Numbered from the stretch's first letter, positions 37,466 to 47,388 are shown. The stretch is DNA of 64,000 bases from Paenibacillus sp. Soil750 (GCF_001428045.1 NZ_LMSD01000016.1:1-64000); one strand, 5' to 3'. Notes: a model not told the origin generated them from the letters alone. Program-made: numbers and translations.

Positions 37466-40400
37466 CCTGTAATTCCCCTTTCGTTTTCAGAACATCCTTA
37501 TATTGTACCAAGAATTTCTCCAACAATTCGATGGAGGCTTCCGGCTTCATGCCTTTAAAGCGGATAACAATAAGTAGCTGCGGATCTGCGTTCAATTTGA
37601 TACGACCATCAAAGCCTTTGGACAAAGCGAGCAGCTTCTGGCCATCCAGCCTGCCATTCTGGTCGATATGCACCTTGATTAGGTAATCCTCCCCTTTTTG
37701 GCTAATCGTTTCAATCCGGTAATCCGAACCGTATGCTTTCAAACGAGCCACTGTCAGTAGGTTGAACACGGCCTGCGGCAGATCACCGAAGCGATCAACG
37801 AGCTCATCATGCAGATCCGCGGCTTCTTCCAGCGTACGAATGGCGGCCACTTTTTTATAAATTTCGATTTTTTGCATGCTGTCATAGATATAATCAGATG
37901 GCAGATACGCATCCAATTGAATGTCGATTGACGTATGCCATTCCGGTTCTGGAATGACCGCTTCTCCATCTATCTCCAGCTTCAGCTTTGCAATTTCTTC
38001 GGCTAACATTTGGGAGTACAAATCAAAACCGACAGATGCAATAAAGCCGTGCTGTTCAGCACCCAATAAGTTTCCTGCGCCACGAATGGATAAGTCCCTC
38101 ATCGCAATTTTAAAGCCTGAACCAAGTTCTGTAAACTCTTTAATCGCTTGAAGTCGTTTCTCGGCTACTTCTGTCAGCACTTTATCACGCTGATACGTGA
38201 AATACGCATATGCGACGCGATTCGACCTGCCTACACGTCCGCGCAGCTGATAGAGCTGGGAAAGGCCCATTTTATCCGCATCATGGACAATAAGTGTATT
38301 CACATTCGGGATGTCTACGCCGGTTTCGATAATGCTGGTGCTGACGAGAACATCATACTCCCCGTCCAAGAAATCGAGAATCGTTTTCTCGAGCTCCTGC
38401 TCACCCATTTGACCATGCGCTACGGTTACACGTGCATCCGGAATCATCATCGAGATTTGATCAGCGATTTGTGTAATGCCTTGTACGCGATTATAAAGAT
38501 AATATACTTGCCCTTCACGCGCCAACTCACGCTCGATAGCTTCTCTAACCAGTGTCGGCCCGTATTCCACCACATAGGTCTGAACCGGGAAGCGGTTCTC
38601 TGGCGGGGTTTCAATGACCGATAAGTCTCGAACGCCCAACATGGACATATGCAGGGTTCTTGGAATTGGCGTCGCCGTTAGCGTCAGCACGTCTACGTTC
38701 GTCTTCAGACGCTTGAGCTTCTCTTTGTGGGACACGCCGAAACGCTGCTCCTCATCGACGATGAGCAGGCCTAGGTCTTTAAACTGAATGTCTTGCGACA
38801 AGAGGCGATGGGTTCCAATCACGACATCAACGACGCCTTTCTTGACCCCTTTCATGACCTCCGTCTGTTCTTTCTTAGAACGGAAACGACTTAACACTTT
38901 CACATTGAACGGATAACCGGAGAAGCGTTCACGGAAGGTTTCATAATGCTGCTGCGCCAAAATCGTCGTGGGTACGAGAACAGCAACCTGCTTCCCGTCA
39001 ATGGCAGCCTTAAAGGCTGCGCGAACAGCAACTTCGGTTTTGCCATAGCCAACATCTCCGCATAACAACCGATCCATGGGACGTGCTTTTTCCATATCAA
39101 TTTTAATTTCTTCAATCGCACGAAGCTGATCGCGCGTTTCATCGTAAGGGAACATCGCTTCGAACTCATTCTGATACGAACTATCCTTGCTAAATCCGTA
39201 ACCCGTCGCAGCTTGACGCTCGGCATACAGCTTAATCAGCTCATCTGCAATATCTTTGACAGATGCGCGTGCTTTGCTCTTCACCCGTGCCCAATCAGCG
39301 CCGCCAAGTTTATATACCTTCGGCTCTTTCTCTTCGGAACCGACATATTTCTGAATCAAATCAATCTGGTCGATCGGAACAGACAGCTTATCGCCGCCGG
39401 CATACATAATATGCAAATAATCCTTATGAATCCCGCCAACCTCTAATGTTCCGATGCCAACGTATTTCCCGATCCCGTGATTGACGTGAACAACGTAGTC
39501 GCCGACCTTCAGCTCTTGATAGCTTTTGATCCGTTCTGCGTTCTCCAGCTTCTTCTCCACTTTACGTGCTTTACGCTGCTTCTGAGTGAAAATCTCACCC
39601 TCTGTAATCACGACAAGGTGAATCGAAGGCATTTCAAAGCCTGTTTGCAGATTGCCATCTACAATCTCAGGAACTTCAATCTGGTAGTCGCCAAGAACAC
39701 GACGTACACGTTCTGCACGGTCATCGCCATTCGCTAGAAGAATGACCTTACTGCCATTCTTCTTCCACCGCTCCATCTCCGCCTTGAGGAGATTCATCTG
39801 CCCATGGAAGTTTTGCATGACACGGCATACGAAGTTCACGATATTCTGCGGCTGAATACCCGCTACCTGACGAAGGAAAAGGGATACATATAACGTCGGG
39901 AACGGTCTGCGGTGCAGCAGGGTTTCGTAAGATTTGGACAGCACAAAAGCCGGCAAGCTCTTCCCCTCAGTCAACGCATGCATCATCCACTCGGCTTCAT
40001 CACGCTCGAGCTGCTTCGCAGTTTCCAAGAGGCGAGCAGGTTCGTCGATAATGAGAATCGAGTCTGTGGGCATGTAGTCCATGAGCGTCTGTCTTTCCGT
40101 GTATAGGAGAGAAATATATTTATAAATGCCTGGGAACGTCTGACCTTCTCGCATAAGCTCGATATCGCGGCCTACGACCTCCAACAGTTTGTCTTTGGCT
40201 GAGCGCTCGGTCATCTTCGCCAATTGCGCTTGCAGCAGCTCATACGCATGCTGCGCAGCTGACTGTAACCGCTTTCTATCCGCTTGAATCTCACGGCATG
40301 GAGGGATCGTCACCGTTGTTAGTTTATCAATTGACCGCTGGTCACTTACATCGAAAGTCCGAATAGAGTCGATTTCGATATCAAAGAGCTCAATCCGAAT

Positions 40401-40973
40401 CGCATTCTCCGAGGTTAACGGAAATAAATCGAGAATGCCACCTCGCACACTCATTTCACCTTTGGTTTCAACGCGTTCAACCCGTTCATAGCCTAGGCTG
40501 GATAAAGAAGCCAGCAGCTCGTCTAATTGAACCGTGTCACCAACATTTATCGTTACTCGGGATTCTTCGAACACCTGTTTGAGTGGCAGCAATCTTCGCA
40601 CACCAGCAAATGGCGCAATAACTACGCCGCGGAATCCGCCAGCAAGTTTAGTGAGAACGTCAATACGCTGCGCCAGCATCTCTGGGCTTGAAGCCGCTTC
40701 CTCGGTAGTCAGAAGCTCTTGAGATGGATAGAGCAGCACTTCATCAGGGGATAGACACTCCAAGAGGTCTTCCGCTATTTTTTGCGCAGCGAACATATTG
40801 TGCGTAACAACGAAAAGCGGACGCTCCAGCTCACGCGCAAGTGAGGCCAGCATGATTTGCCTGGAGGAGCCAGTTAAACCGGCAATGAGCTGCTCTTTCA
40901 TTTCGGACTTGAGGCCTGTCACGATCGTTTGAAAGTCGGAATCCGCAGAAAAAGCTTGAATTAAAGCTTGCAA
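37452..40973 (-). CDS. mfd: Transcription-repair coupling factor
   Basis: 1173 residues, normal Mfd length. Removes stalled RNA polymerase and recruits UvrA. N-terminal UvrB-like module ([40 protein letters not shown]), the RNA polymerase-interacting domain around 480-550 ([20 protein letters not shown]), and the RecG-like translocase with Walker [38 protein letters not shown] and [16 protein letters not shown], then the C-terminal TRCF domain. Lies between fin and prsA. Confidence 0.98.
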   Translation of the reverse strand: MQALIQAFSADSDFQTIVTGLKSEMKEQLIAGLTGSSRQIMLASLARELERPLFVVTHNMFAAQKIAEDLLECLSPDEVLLYPSQELLTTEEAASSPEMLAQRIDVLTKLAGGFRGVVIAPFAGVRRLLPLKQVFEESRVTINVGDTVQLDELLASLSSLGYERVERVETKGEMSVRGGILDLFPLTSENAIRIELFDIEIDSIRTFDVSDQRSIDKLTTVTIPPCREIQADRKRLQSAAQHAYELLQAQLAKMTERSAKDKLLEVVGRDIELMREGQTFPGIYKYISLLYTERQTLMDYMPTDSILIIDEPARLLETAKQLERDEAEWMMHALTEGKSLPAFVLSKSYETLLHRRPFPTLYVSLFLRQVAGIQPQNIVNFVCRVMQNFHGQMNLLKAEMERWKKNGSKVILLANGDDRAERVRRVLGDYQIEVPEIVDGNLQTGFEMPSIHLVVITEGEIFTQKQRKARKVEKKLENAERIKSYQELKVGDYVVHVNHGIGKYVGIGTLEVGGIHKDYLHIMYAGGDKLSVPIDQIDLIQKYVGSEEKEPKVYKLGGADWARVKSKARASVKDIADELIKLYAERQAATGYGFSKDSSYQNEFEAMFPYDETRDQLRAIEEIKIDMEKARPMDRLLCGDVGYGKTEVAVRAAFKAAIDGKQVAVLVPTTILAQQHYETFRERFSGYPFNVKVLSRFRSKKEQTEVMKGVKKGVVDVVIGTHRLLSQDIQFKDLGLLIVDEEQRFGVSHKEKLKRLKTNVDVLTLTATPIPRTLHMSMLGVRDLSVIETPPENRFPVQTYVVEYGPTLVREAIERELAREGQVYYLYNRVQGITQIADQISMMIPDARVTVAHGQMGEQELEKTILDFLDGEYDVLVSTSIIETGVDIPNVNTLIVHDADKMGLSQLYQLRGRVGRSNRVAYAYFTYQRDKVLTEVAEKRLQAIKEFTELGSGFKIAMRDLSIRGAGNLLGAEQHGFIASVGFDLYSQMLAEEIAKLKLEIDGEAVIPEPEWHTSIDIQLDAYLPSDYIYDSMQKIEIYKKVAAIRTLEEAADLHDELVDRFGDLPQAVFNLLTVARLKAYGSDYRIETISQKGEDYLIKVHIDQNGRLDGQKLLALSKGFDGRIKLNADPQLLIVIRFKGMKPEASIELLEKFLVQYKDVLKTKGELQDVAK

Positions 40974-40992
40974 ACAAGTACACTCCCCTCAC

Positions 40993-41023
40993 AAAAAGAA
41001 GCCTCGGCACACTTGCCTCGGCT
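40993..41023 (-). terminator. fin terminator
   Basis: Minus strand AGCC-GA-GGC, loop AAGTGT, GCC-GA-GGCT, then TCTTTTT. The stem contains a symmetrical GA/GA internal loop, which can form tandem sheared pairs. Confidence 0.7.
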
Positions 41024-41048
41024 ATTAACTCTTTATCTTCATCATAAA

Positions 41049-41276
41049 TTATTGCAACGGACTGGCTAGCAGGGATAATTCTGGGTTCGCTTCTAATGCC
41101 TCATGACAGTAGTCGCAAACGACCCTAACCGTAACATCTCCGTTCGTATTATACGATATTATATCTCTACGCTCATCAGGGGTCAAGAAATGGAAGCCTA
41201 ACTGCTGCTCGGTAATCGCACGCTGATTAATTTCCCCGACAAAGGTATGACAATGCCTGCAAATATACTTGATCAT
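41049..41276 (-). CDS. fin: Anti-sigma-F factor Fin (YabK)
   Basis: 75 residues from MIKYICRHCHTFVGEINQ; AAGGAGG lies 7 bases upstream. Two CxxC pairs (YICRHCHTFVG and VVCDYCHEALE) indicate a zinc-ribbon, as in B. subtilis Fin, which helps switch the forespore from sigma-F to sigma-G. The frame extends 15 codons upstream but that part lacks family similarity. A sigma-F-type promoter is visible upstream. Same position between mfd and pth as in B. subtilis. Confidence 0.94.
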   Translation of the reverse strand: MIKYICRHCHTFVGEINQRAITEQQLGFHFLTPDERRDIISYNTNGDVTVRVVCDYCHEALEANPELSLLASPLQ

Positions 41277-41309
41277 ATGTATGCCTCCTTCGACAATTCG
41301 ATTACATCC

Positions 41310-41339
41310 TAGTATGACCATTCTTCGGAATAATTAGCC
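41310..41339 (-). promoter_or_regulatory. Putative sigma-F promoter for fin
   Basis: Minus strand -10 GGTCATACTA (41310-41319) fits the sigma-F pattern GGnnAnAnTR completely; 15 bases upstream is GGCTA (41335-41339), a partial match to GywTA. It agrees with the known sigma-F control of fin. Confidence 0.6.
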
Positions 41340-41411
41340 GAATCTGCCATTGTCATTTTCGAATGGGGAGCTTACATATCATCATATATACAGCAAGTTC
41401 ATGTATTGAGA

Positions 41412-41972
41412 TTATTTGTTAAACTTAGCCATCGTCTTCTCGAAGGACTCGCCTAAGCTAAACTCCATTGCATCACAGGTTAAATCCAGCACGTCGTTAA
41501 TGGACTTCATTTCATCTTTGGAAAAGTTAGACAGTACATAATCCGCAATGTTATAGCCTGGAGCCGGGCGATTCACACCAATCCGAATCCGATTGAAGAT
41601 CTGTGTGCCTCCATGCTGAATAATGGACTTAATACCGTTATGTCCACCTGGGCTCCCTTGATAACGAAGACGAATTTGACCGAAGGATGTGTCCATATCA
41701 TCATAAACAATCACGACGTCTTCCAATTTCGCTTTATAGAAATCAAGGAAGGCACGCATGGATTCACCTGAAAGGTTCATGTACGTCATTGGTTTCAGCA
41801 AATACACCTTCGTCCCGTTCACATTACCTTCTGCGAGCAGCCCTTTTCCTTTATTCTGAAAAGAGGTAATCCCCCACTTGGCGGCAAAGCGATCAATCGC
41901 CATGAACCCGACATTGTGCCGATTCAGCTCATACTGCTTTCCCGGATTTCCCAGTCCGATAAAACATTTCAT
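41412..41972 (-). CDS. pth: Peptidyl-tRNA hydrolase
   Basis: Recycles tRNA from peptidyl-tRNA released by abortive translation; known as spoVC in B. subtilis. 186 residues from ATG at 41972 (MKCFIGLGNPGKQYELNRHN); a TTG three codons upstream is the alternative. Catalytic His is in NRHNVGFMAIDRFA, with LLKPMTYMNLSGESM, VIVYDDMDTSFGQIRLR and GGHNGIKSIIQH following. The GGGGGG ribosome site is 12 bases from the ATG. Confidence 0.96.
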   Translation of the reverse strand: MKCFIGLGNPGKQYELNRHNVGFMAIDRFAAKWGITSFQNKGKGLLAEGNVNGTKVYLLKPMTYMNLSGESMRAFLDFYKAKLEDVVIVYDDMDTSFGQIRLRYQGSPGGHNGIKSIIQHGGTQIFNRIRIGVNRPAPGYNIADYVLSNFSKDEMKSINDVLDLTCDAMEFSLGESFEKTMAKFNK

Positions 41973-42091
41973 AATTTTCAAAATCCCCCCATAGATAAAC
42001 GAATACGCCGTCTTTCGAGGGACGAGCGTGTTTGTCCAGGTTGACTAGAAAGTAAAAACGAAAACTTTCTATTTCAACTAGCGATAAACTA

Positions 42092-42124
42092 AAAAACCTT
42101 TGCGGAACCCGCTTCTAAAGGTTA
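42092..42124 (-). terminator. Hairpin with T run upstream of pth
   Basis: Minus strand AACCTTT-AGAA-GCGG, GTT loop, CCGC-AAAGGTT, then TTTT. It could stop transcripts running antisense through the small plus-strand gene, or attenuate pth. Confidence 0.65.
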
Positions 42125-42153
42125 TTGTTTACAATATACCTGTTACCTAATGT
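42125..42153 (+). promoter_or_regulatory. Putative sigma-A promoter for the small plus-strand gene
   Basis: TTGTTT (42125-42130), 17-base spacer, TAATGT (42148-42153), ending 38 bases before the ATG at 42191. Both hexamers deviate from consensus. Confidence 0.4.
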
Positions 42154-42190
42154 TATCCATCCCATAAAAGCTGTAGGTGATAAAAGAACG

Positions 42191-42391
42191 ATGTATCTTC
42201 ATGGACAACAGCTTACAGAAGATGATCATTTTCAAGATCATATCGATGCGGACGTACCCGTCCAAGTATACTATCAAAATCTGCACAAGGATATAGGCTT
42301 TGTTGAAATGTACAACCGTCATTTCGTTAAGATTAATCGTATCTTTTATAGCAGAAAGAAGCATATTTTTGTTTCGCGCCCTGGATATTAA
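42191..42391 (+). CDS. Small conserved-looking hypothetical protein (66 residues)
   Basis: Opposite in direction to its neighbours glmU and pth. The 66-residue product starts MYLHGQQLTEDDHFQDHIDA, contains VPVQVYYQNLHKDIGFVEMY and ends KINRIFYSRKKHIFVSRPGY; it is polar, has alternating beta-like strands and no membrane segment or signal. AGGTGA lies about 10 bases before the ATG at 42191; the frame is open 22 codons further upstream. I do not recognise a family. The aromatic, basic C terminus looks like real protein, but no homology search was possible. Confidence 0.6.
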   Translation: MYLHGQQLTEDDHFQDHIDADVPVQVYYQNLHKDIGFVEMYNRHFVKINRIFYSRKKHIFVSRPGY

Positions 42392-42448
42392 GCGCTTTCA
42401 TTGAAGGGGCATACCCGAATTCGGTTGCTTTTCCATGGACTAGCCTAT

Positions 42449-42549
42449 GAAAAAAAACCTCTATCGGTCTTGCTCAGCCTGGACGCTTCCACGTAAACCA
42501 GGCTGAGTGGGCAACACTTCATTTCTAGCGTACCCCGCCTCAAGAGGTT
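42449..42549 (-). ncRNA. Putative structured RNA or compound terminator downstream of glmU
   Basis: Minus strand about 100 bases closed by AACCTCT / AGAGGTT and followed by eight T residues. Inside are a small GCG-loop-CGC hairpin and a long stem, CTCAGCCTGG / CCAGGCTGAG, capped by ACG-TGGAAG-CGT. It begins about 50 bases after the glmU stop. Too elaborate for a simple terminator. It lacks the GGAAGGAAGC tetraloop region of SRP RNA and I match it to no known class. Confidence 0.5.
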
Positions 42550-42599
42550 CCATTCCTATTGCTCAATTACTCCGTCGTATAGGAGGAACGCACAGTCCA

Positions 42600-43997
42600 T
42601 CAACGACCTTTATTCTCTTTCTTCGCCTTCATCCGAGCTTTAATTTTCTCAGCGTAACCTGTCTTATTCTCTTGCCGCACACGAGCGATAGCCAAATCGC
42701 CTTCATTCACATCATGTGTAATTGTAGCCCCAGCAACGACAAACGCACCGTCCCCAATTTTCACAGGCGCAATCAAATTGACATTGCTGCCAATGAACGC
42801 ATCGTTCCCGATTTCGGTTACGTTTTTATTAAACCCGTCATAGTTCACCGTAATAGCACCACAACCAATGTTCACATTCGTCCCGACTACAGCGTCACCA
42901 ACATAGCTCAGATGAGAAACCTTTGTTCCTTCACCCAGTGTAGCATTCTTAATCTCTACAAAATCGCCAACCTTCACTTGCTTGCCAAGCTTAGCGCCAG
43001 GTCTTAAATAAGCAAATGGGCCAACTGATGTTTCACTATCTACAAATGCCCCTTGAAGAACGGATTGCTTAATTGTTACTTCGTCCTGAATCGTGGAATC
43101 GATGATTTCAGTTTGCGGTCCAATCGTACAAAGCTCACCAATCTGCGTGTTTCCGCGCAAAATCGTACCTGGCAGCAGAACCGTATCCGCGCCAATCAAA
43201 ACATCCTTCTCGATATACGTATTGAGTGGATCAATAATCGTAACCCCATTCAACATATGCTGGCGATTAATCCGAGCTTTAAACAATTGCTCCGCTTCGG
43301 ACAATGCCACACGATCGTTAACACCAATCGATTCAGCCGGATCTGCCATGCAATAGCCTTGAACGACTTCGCCTGCGCTTGTCATAATCCCAATAACATC
43401 GGTCAAATAGTACTCATTCTGTACATTCTTGTTCGTAACAGACGCCAGTGCATTGAACATTTTGCGATTATCAAAAATGTACGTACCCGTGTTAATCTCC
43501 TGAACAGCCGCTTCCTCTGCTGTGCAATCCTTCTGCTCAACGATCCGCGCGACGCGTCCGTCTTCTCCACGAATAATTCGTCCGTAGCCTTGCGGCTCAC
43601 CTAGCTTTGCAGTCAAAATCGTCGCTGCTGCGCCAGATTGTTGGTGCAGTTCGATCGTCTCTTGCAGCGTAGCTGCTGTAATAAGTGGCGTATCCCCGCA
43701 AATGACAACCGTCATTCCCTCTTCCTCACCAAGCAGATCCTTGGCCTGGAGCACGGCATGACCCGTTCCTAACTGTTGCTCTTGCAGTGCATACTGAGCA
43801 CGATCGCCTAAGTAGCCTTTTACGGCTTCCGCACCAAATCCAACCACCACCACGGTTTGCGTTACTTCTATATGTTGCAGCGTATCCACAACGTGACCCA
43901 CCATCGGTTTACCAACGACCGGATGAAGCACCTTGTATAGCTTTGATTTCATTCGTTTCCCTTGTCCTGCAGCTAACACAATTGCCATGAGCTTCAA
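42600..43997 (-). CDS. glmU: Bifunctional UDP-N-acetylglucosamine pyrophosphorylase / glucosamine-1-phosphate N-acetyltransferase
   Basis: Makes UDP-GlcNAc for peptidoglycan and teichoic acids. 465 residues. N-terminal nucleotidyltransferase: AIVLAAGQGKRMKSKLYKVLHP, VVICGDTPLITAATL, YGRIIRGEDGRVARIVE. C-terminal left-handed beta-helix acetyltransferase from about 250 with hexapeptide repeats (VSHLSYVGDAVVGTNVNIG, GNDAFIGSNVNLIAPVKIG). A TTG start at 43997 has AAAGGAG 11 bases upstream and fits the family length; the ATG three codons later is the alternative. Here followed by the unexplained 42092-42549 region, not by prs as in B. subtilis. Confidence 0.97.
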   Translation of the reverse strand: MKLMAIVLAAGQGKRMKSKLYKVLHPVVGKPMVGHVVDTLQHIEVTQTVVVVGFGAEAVKGYLGDRAQYALQEQQLGTGHAVLQAKDLLGEEEGMTVVICGDTPLITAATLQETIELHQQSGAAATILTAKLGEPQGYGRIIRGEDGRVARIVEQKDCTAEEAAVQEINTGTYIFDNRKMFNALASVTNKNVQNEYYLTDVIGIMTSAGEVVQGYCMADPAESIGVNDRVALSEAEQLFKARINRQHMLNGVTIIDPLNTYIEKDVLIGADTVLLPGTILRGNTQIGELCTIGPQTEIIDSTIQDEVTIKQSVLQGAFVDSETSVGPFAYLRPGAKLGKQVKVGDFVEIKNATLGEGTKVSHLSYVGDAVVGTNVNIGCGAITVNYDGFNKNVTEIGNDAFIGSNVNLIAPVKIGDGAFVVAGATITHDVNEGDLAIARVRQENKTGYAEKIKARMKAKKENKGR

Positions 43998-44103
43998 CGA
44001 ATATCCAACTCCTTTATTATGAATTCATGATTTCTCTTTATATCTCTAATGCTTATCTCTAAAACAATGAGTTCTTCCCCCAATATAGCATCATTACCTG
44101 CCA

Positions 44104-44132
44104 AAAGAAAAGAGAGCCCCAAGGGCTCTCTC
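44104..44132 (-). terminator. spoVG intrinsic terminator
   Basis: Minus strand AGAGAGCCC, loop TTG, GGGCTCTCT, TTTC. Confidence 0.85.
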
Positions 44133-44143
44133 AATAATCTGAA

Positions 44144-44434
<291 letters not shown>

Positions 44435-44469
44435 TCACCACCTTTTTCCATCTCTGAGACTTGGGTGAT

Positions 44470-44498
44470 ATATTCAACATCTCCATGCAAATTCCTTC
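44470..44498 (-). promoter_or_regulatory. Sigma-H promoter for spoVG
   Basis: Minus strand GAAGGAATT (44490-44498), 11-base spacer, GTTGAATAT (44470-44478): both elements fit the RnAGGAwWW and RnnGAATww consensus of sigma-H. AT-rich DNA upstream could bind AbrB, as at B. subtilis spoVG. Confidence 0.85.
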
Positions 44499-44546
44499 TT
44501 ATTTTTTTGAAATTTTTGATAATTTAATGTGTTCTTAATGTTTCTG

Positions 44547-44930
44547 TTAAATTTCGACAGGAATCACAGCAATTAGTTCAATTTCGACAAAAACATCACG
44601 AGGTAATCTCGCAACTTCTACGGTAGATCTAGCAGGTTTATGATCTCCGAAGTAGCTAGCGTAGATCTCATTCAGCTCGCCGAATTGGTTCATATCCTTC
44701 AAGAAGACAGTCGCTTTCACAACTTGCCCGAACGATGAGCCTGCTGCTTCAAGCACGCCTTTCAAATTTTCGAAAACTTGAACAGCCTGTTCCTTAATGC
44801 CGCCTTCTACGATTTGTCCATCTAAGCCTAGCGGGATTTGTCCGGAAGTAAACAACAGGTTACCCAGTTTAACCGCTTGTGAGTAAGGTCCGATCGCAGC
44901 AGGTGCTGCTGATGTTGAAATGAATTCCAT
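44547..44930 (-). CDS. ridA: RidA family enamine/imine deaminase (YabJ)
   Basis: 127 residues with the RidA pattern: [25 protein letters not shown], the [25 protein letters not shown] middle, and the C-terminal [24 protein letters not shown] with the conserved substrate Arg and Glu. Hydrolyses reactive 2-aminoacrylate-type intermediates. Lies between purR and spoVG as yabJ in B. subtilis, 15 bases after purR and likely in one transcript with it. Confidence 0.96.
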   Translation of the reverse strand: MEFISTSAAPAAIGPYSQAVKLGNLLFTSGQIPLGLDGQIVEGGIKEQAVQVFENLKGVLEAAGSSFGQVVKATVFLKDMNQFGELNEIYASYFGDHKPARSTVEVARLPRDVFVEIELIAVIPVEI

Positions 44931-44945
44931 CTGTATAAATCTCCT

Positions 44946-45770
44946 TTATTTGGAATCAAAATAGTTGCCAGGCTCTACCGTAATTTGTTTCGTTTTGGAG
45001 TCTACGCCATATAACCGAGCTAGTGACACATAGTTATCCACCAACTGCTCCTCGGCCTCGCAGGATTCCATGAATACACCAACACCTTGTACAGTTGCTT
45101 TAAACTCGGCTAGCAGGTCCATCATGCCATGAATCGTTCCGCCAACATGCATGAAGTCATCGATGATCAGTACCTTGGATTCTTCCTTCAGTGCACGCCG
45201 TGCAAGTGACATCGTCTGGATCCTTTTGTTGGAGCCCGACACATAGTTAATGCTAACGGCTGAACCTTCCGTCACCCGGCTGTCTCTACGTACGATAACA
45301 ACAGGCAAATTCATATAGGTAGCCGTTGCATAAGCAAGCGGTATCCCTTTGGTTTCAACGGTCATAATTACGTCCACATCGCGACCTGCGAAAGCGGATG
45401 CAAAGGTTTTGCCAATTTCGTTCAAATACTGGGGTTGTCCCATTATATCTGACATATACAAATAGCCACCCGGGAGAATCCGTTCTGGTTGTTGAAGTTG
45501 CAAACATAGGTTCTGGATAAACTTCAGTGATATTTCTTTGGGTACCTTCGGTGAAAACTTCACGCCTCCGGCTGCTCCGGCCAGCGTATTCAGTTCGCCC
45601 AATCCTTCTTCTTCAAAAACTTCCTTGATGATGGCAAGATCTTCGCTTATGGAAGATTTCGCGGAGTTGTAACGCTCGGCAAAAGTCGTTAAAGGGATTA
45701 ACGAGTGGGGGCGAAATAACAAATATTGTGTCATTTCTACCAGCCTAGCGCTCCTTTTCAACTTTTTCAT
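44946..45770 (-). CDS. purR: Purine operon repressor PurR
   Basis: 274 residues from MKKLKRSARLVEMTQYLLFR; GGGGGG lies 7 bases upstream. An N-terminal winged-helix domain (about 1-75: IPLTTFAERYNSAKSSISED) is followed by a phosphoribosyltransferase-fold domain with the PRPP motif VLIIDDFMHVGGTIHGMM. In B. subtilis PurR is released from purine promoters by PRPP. Paired with ridA. Confidence 0.96.
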   Translation of the reverse strand: MKKLKRSARLVEMTQYLLFRPHSLIPLTTFAERYNSAKSSISEDLAIIKEVFEEEGLGELNTLAGAAGGVKFSPKVPKEISLKFIQNLCLQLQQPERILPGGYLYMSDIMGQPQYLNEIGKTFASAFAGRDVDVIMTVETKGIPLAYATATYMNLPVVIVRRDSRVTEGSAVSINYVSGSNKRIQTMSLARRALKEESKVLIIDDFMHVGGTIHGMMDLLAEFKATVQGVGVFMESCEAEEQLVDNYVSLARLYGVDSKTKQITVEPGNYFDSK

Positions 45771-45930
45771 CGCACTACCCCCCAAAATCCGAATATTATA
45801 ATGAAAATATACCACTTTTATACGTATTTGTTCAAGCGAACCATGAAAAATATGTTAACATAAACTTAACATGCATCTGACATCAATTAAGATTCATGAT
45901 CCATCCTTACCATTATACCCCTTTAGATGC

Positions 45931-45953
45931 AAAAGAGCCCCATCGCGGGGCTC
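45931..45953 (-). terminator. ispE intrinsic terminator
   Basis: Minus strand GAGCCCC, loop GCGAT, GGGGCTC, TTTT, separating ispE from purR. Confidence 0.85.
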
Positions 45954-45965
45954 CAACAAGCTTCT

Positions 45966-46820
45966 TTAGGTCAGCATGCGCACAGCGTAAACATCCTTAC
46001 AAAAGCCTCGCAACCCGTTATAGATGCGTGGCACTTTCGCTTCCTTGGAAACAAGACCAAAAACGGTTGGCCCGCTGCCCGACATCAACACACCGTCTGC
46101 CCCTAAGCGCTGCATGCACTCCTTCAGATGTCTGACCTCTGGATACAGATCCAGCGTCACTTCCTCCAGTACATTCCCTAGATTGTCGCACAAACGATCG
46201 AACTGCTTGTCCCGTATCGCACTTAATACACCAGACGTGGAAGGATGATGCTTGATCTCTCGCGCGTTCAGCTTTCCGTAGATCTCTGAGGTCGACACAT
46301 TAATAGGCGGCTTCGCTAGGACAACCCAGCACTGAGGTGGTGCTGAGATATGTTCCAACTTCTCGCCACGCCCTGTTGCAAGAGCTGTTCCTCCTGTCAC
46401 ACAGAAAGGCACATCCGAGCCAAGCTCTGCGCCTAGCACTTGAAGCTCCTCATTTGGGATATTCAAGTTCCAGAGACGGTTGAGCCCTCGCAATGTTGCA
46501 GCCGCGTCGCTGCTCCCGCCCGCTAAACCTGCAGCCACAGGTATCCGCTTGTCCAAGTGAATATAGACGCCCTGTTTGACGTCGTAGCGGTCTTTAATGA
46601 GACGTGCAGCCTGAAAGGCTAGATTCTTCTCATCGAGCGGAATATACCCCGCCTGACTCGATATGATAATCGTGTCACGTGCCATCTCCTGCATTTCGAT
46701 CCGATCAGCCAAATCCACCATCGTCATAACCATCTCAACTTCATGGTAGCCGTCTGGCCTTTTATGTAAAACATCAAGAGACAAATTAATTTTAGCCGGT
46801 GCTTTCTCAAAAATCTTCAT
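45966..46820 (-). CDS. ispE: 4-diphosphocytidyl-2-C-methyl-D-erythritol kinase
   Basis: MEP-pathway isoprenoid enzyme, 284 residues. GHMP kinase features: [22 protein letters not shown] at the N terminus (catalytic Lys/Asp region), ATP-binding [20 protein letters not shown] near 95, and [13 protein letters not shown] near the C terminus. Lies between sspF and purR as in B. subtilis. Confidence 0.96.
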   Translation of the reverse strand: MKIFEKAPAKINLSLDVLHKRPDGYHEVEMVMTMVDLADRIEMQEMARDTIIISSQAGYIPLDEKNLAFQAARLIKDRYDVKQGVYIHLDKRIPVAAGLAGGSSDAAATLRGLNRLWNLNIPNEELQVLGAELGSDVPFCVTGGTALATGRGEKLEHISAPPQCWVVLAKPPINVSTSEIYGKLNAREIKHHPSTSGVLSAIRDKQFDRLCDNLGNVLEEVTLDLYPEVRHLKECMQRLGADGVLMSGSGPTVFGLVSKEAKVPRIYNGLRGFCKDVYAVRMLT

Positions 46821-46869
46821 CCGATCACCTTCTTTTGCTCGTTAGCCACCCCGATATTATAACAAAAGC

Positions 46870-46900
46870 ATAAAAAAAAAGCTAAAGCATTTGCTTTAGC
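46870..46900 (-). terminator. sspF terminator overlapping its stop codon
   Basis: Minus strand AGCTAAAGCA, loop AA, TGCTTTAGCT and about nine T residues. The TAA stop of sspF (46896-46898) lies inside the first stem arm. Confidence 0.9.
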
Positions 46901-47285
46901 TGTAATACGGACGTTGCGTGCCTTGTCCGGACTGCTGATTAGATTGCTGGTAGCCAGCCGGCGGATAATTCGCTGTGCCCATTTGTTGCTGATGTTGACT
47001 GTTATATGACGGTGAATAGTTTGTATATCCCTGTCCGTTAAATGGCGGCTGACTAGCGGTCGTCTGACGATAGTTAGACGAGGGGGTGTGCGCGTTGGTC
47101 GGAGCCGAAACGTATTGTTTGGCCAAATGCTCCTGTGCAATTTGAATCGCCCGCTTCACCATATTCCCTGCATCCTTCGTGCGAATCCCTGACCAGCCTT
47201 CTCGCTGTACGACATCGTAGAAACCAAGATCCTTCGCTAACTCATATTTAAAACTCTCAGACATCACACTTCTTCTTCGACTCAT
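46896..47285 (-). CDS. sspF: Alpha/beta-type small acid-soluble spore protein (SspF-like) with Gln/Asn-rich extension
   Basis: 129 residues. Residues 1-60 match Ssp[42 protein letters not shown], the DNA-binding helices of alpha/beta SASP. B. subtilis SspF is about 61 residues; here residues 61-129 are an added tail rich in Gln, Asn, Ser, Tyr and Pro ([34 protein letters not shown]). No stop or frameshift separates the parts. AAGGAGG ribosome site; sigma-G promoter upstream; located between veg and ispE as in B. subtilis. Role of the tail unknown. Confidence 0.92.
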   Translation of the reverse strand: MSRRRSVMSESFKYELAKDLGFYDVVQREGWSGIRTKDAGNMVKRAIQIAQEHLAKQYVSAPTNAHTPSSNYRQTTASQPPFNGQGYTNYSPSYNSQHQQQMGTANYPPAGYQQSNQQSGQGTQRPYYS

Positions 47286-47359
47286 ACCAAATCCTCCTTA
47301 TCATTTGCGCACAATGAACGCTGCAACCATCATAAGCAGTGATTGATGACGATTTCGAA

Positions 47360-47388
47360 TAGTATGCCCTGATAGTTAGGATAGATAC
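47360..47388 (-). promoter_or_regulatory. Sigma-G promoter for sspF
   Basis: Minus strand GTATC (47384-47388), 17-base spacer, CATACTA (47360-47366), a perfect sigma-G -10. Confidence 0.65.

Noticed and set aside
42143..42364. Minus-strand 73-codon frame opposite the small plus-strand gene
   Set aside because: Hydrophobic, low-quality composition and no ribosome site; the plus-strand frame is more protein-like.
42449..42549. SRP RNA
   Set aside because: The stem with TTTACG and GGAAG recalls SRP RNA superficially, but the conserved GGAAGGAAGC region and internal loops are absent.
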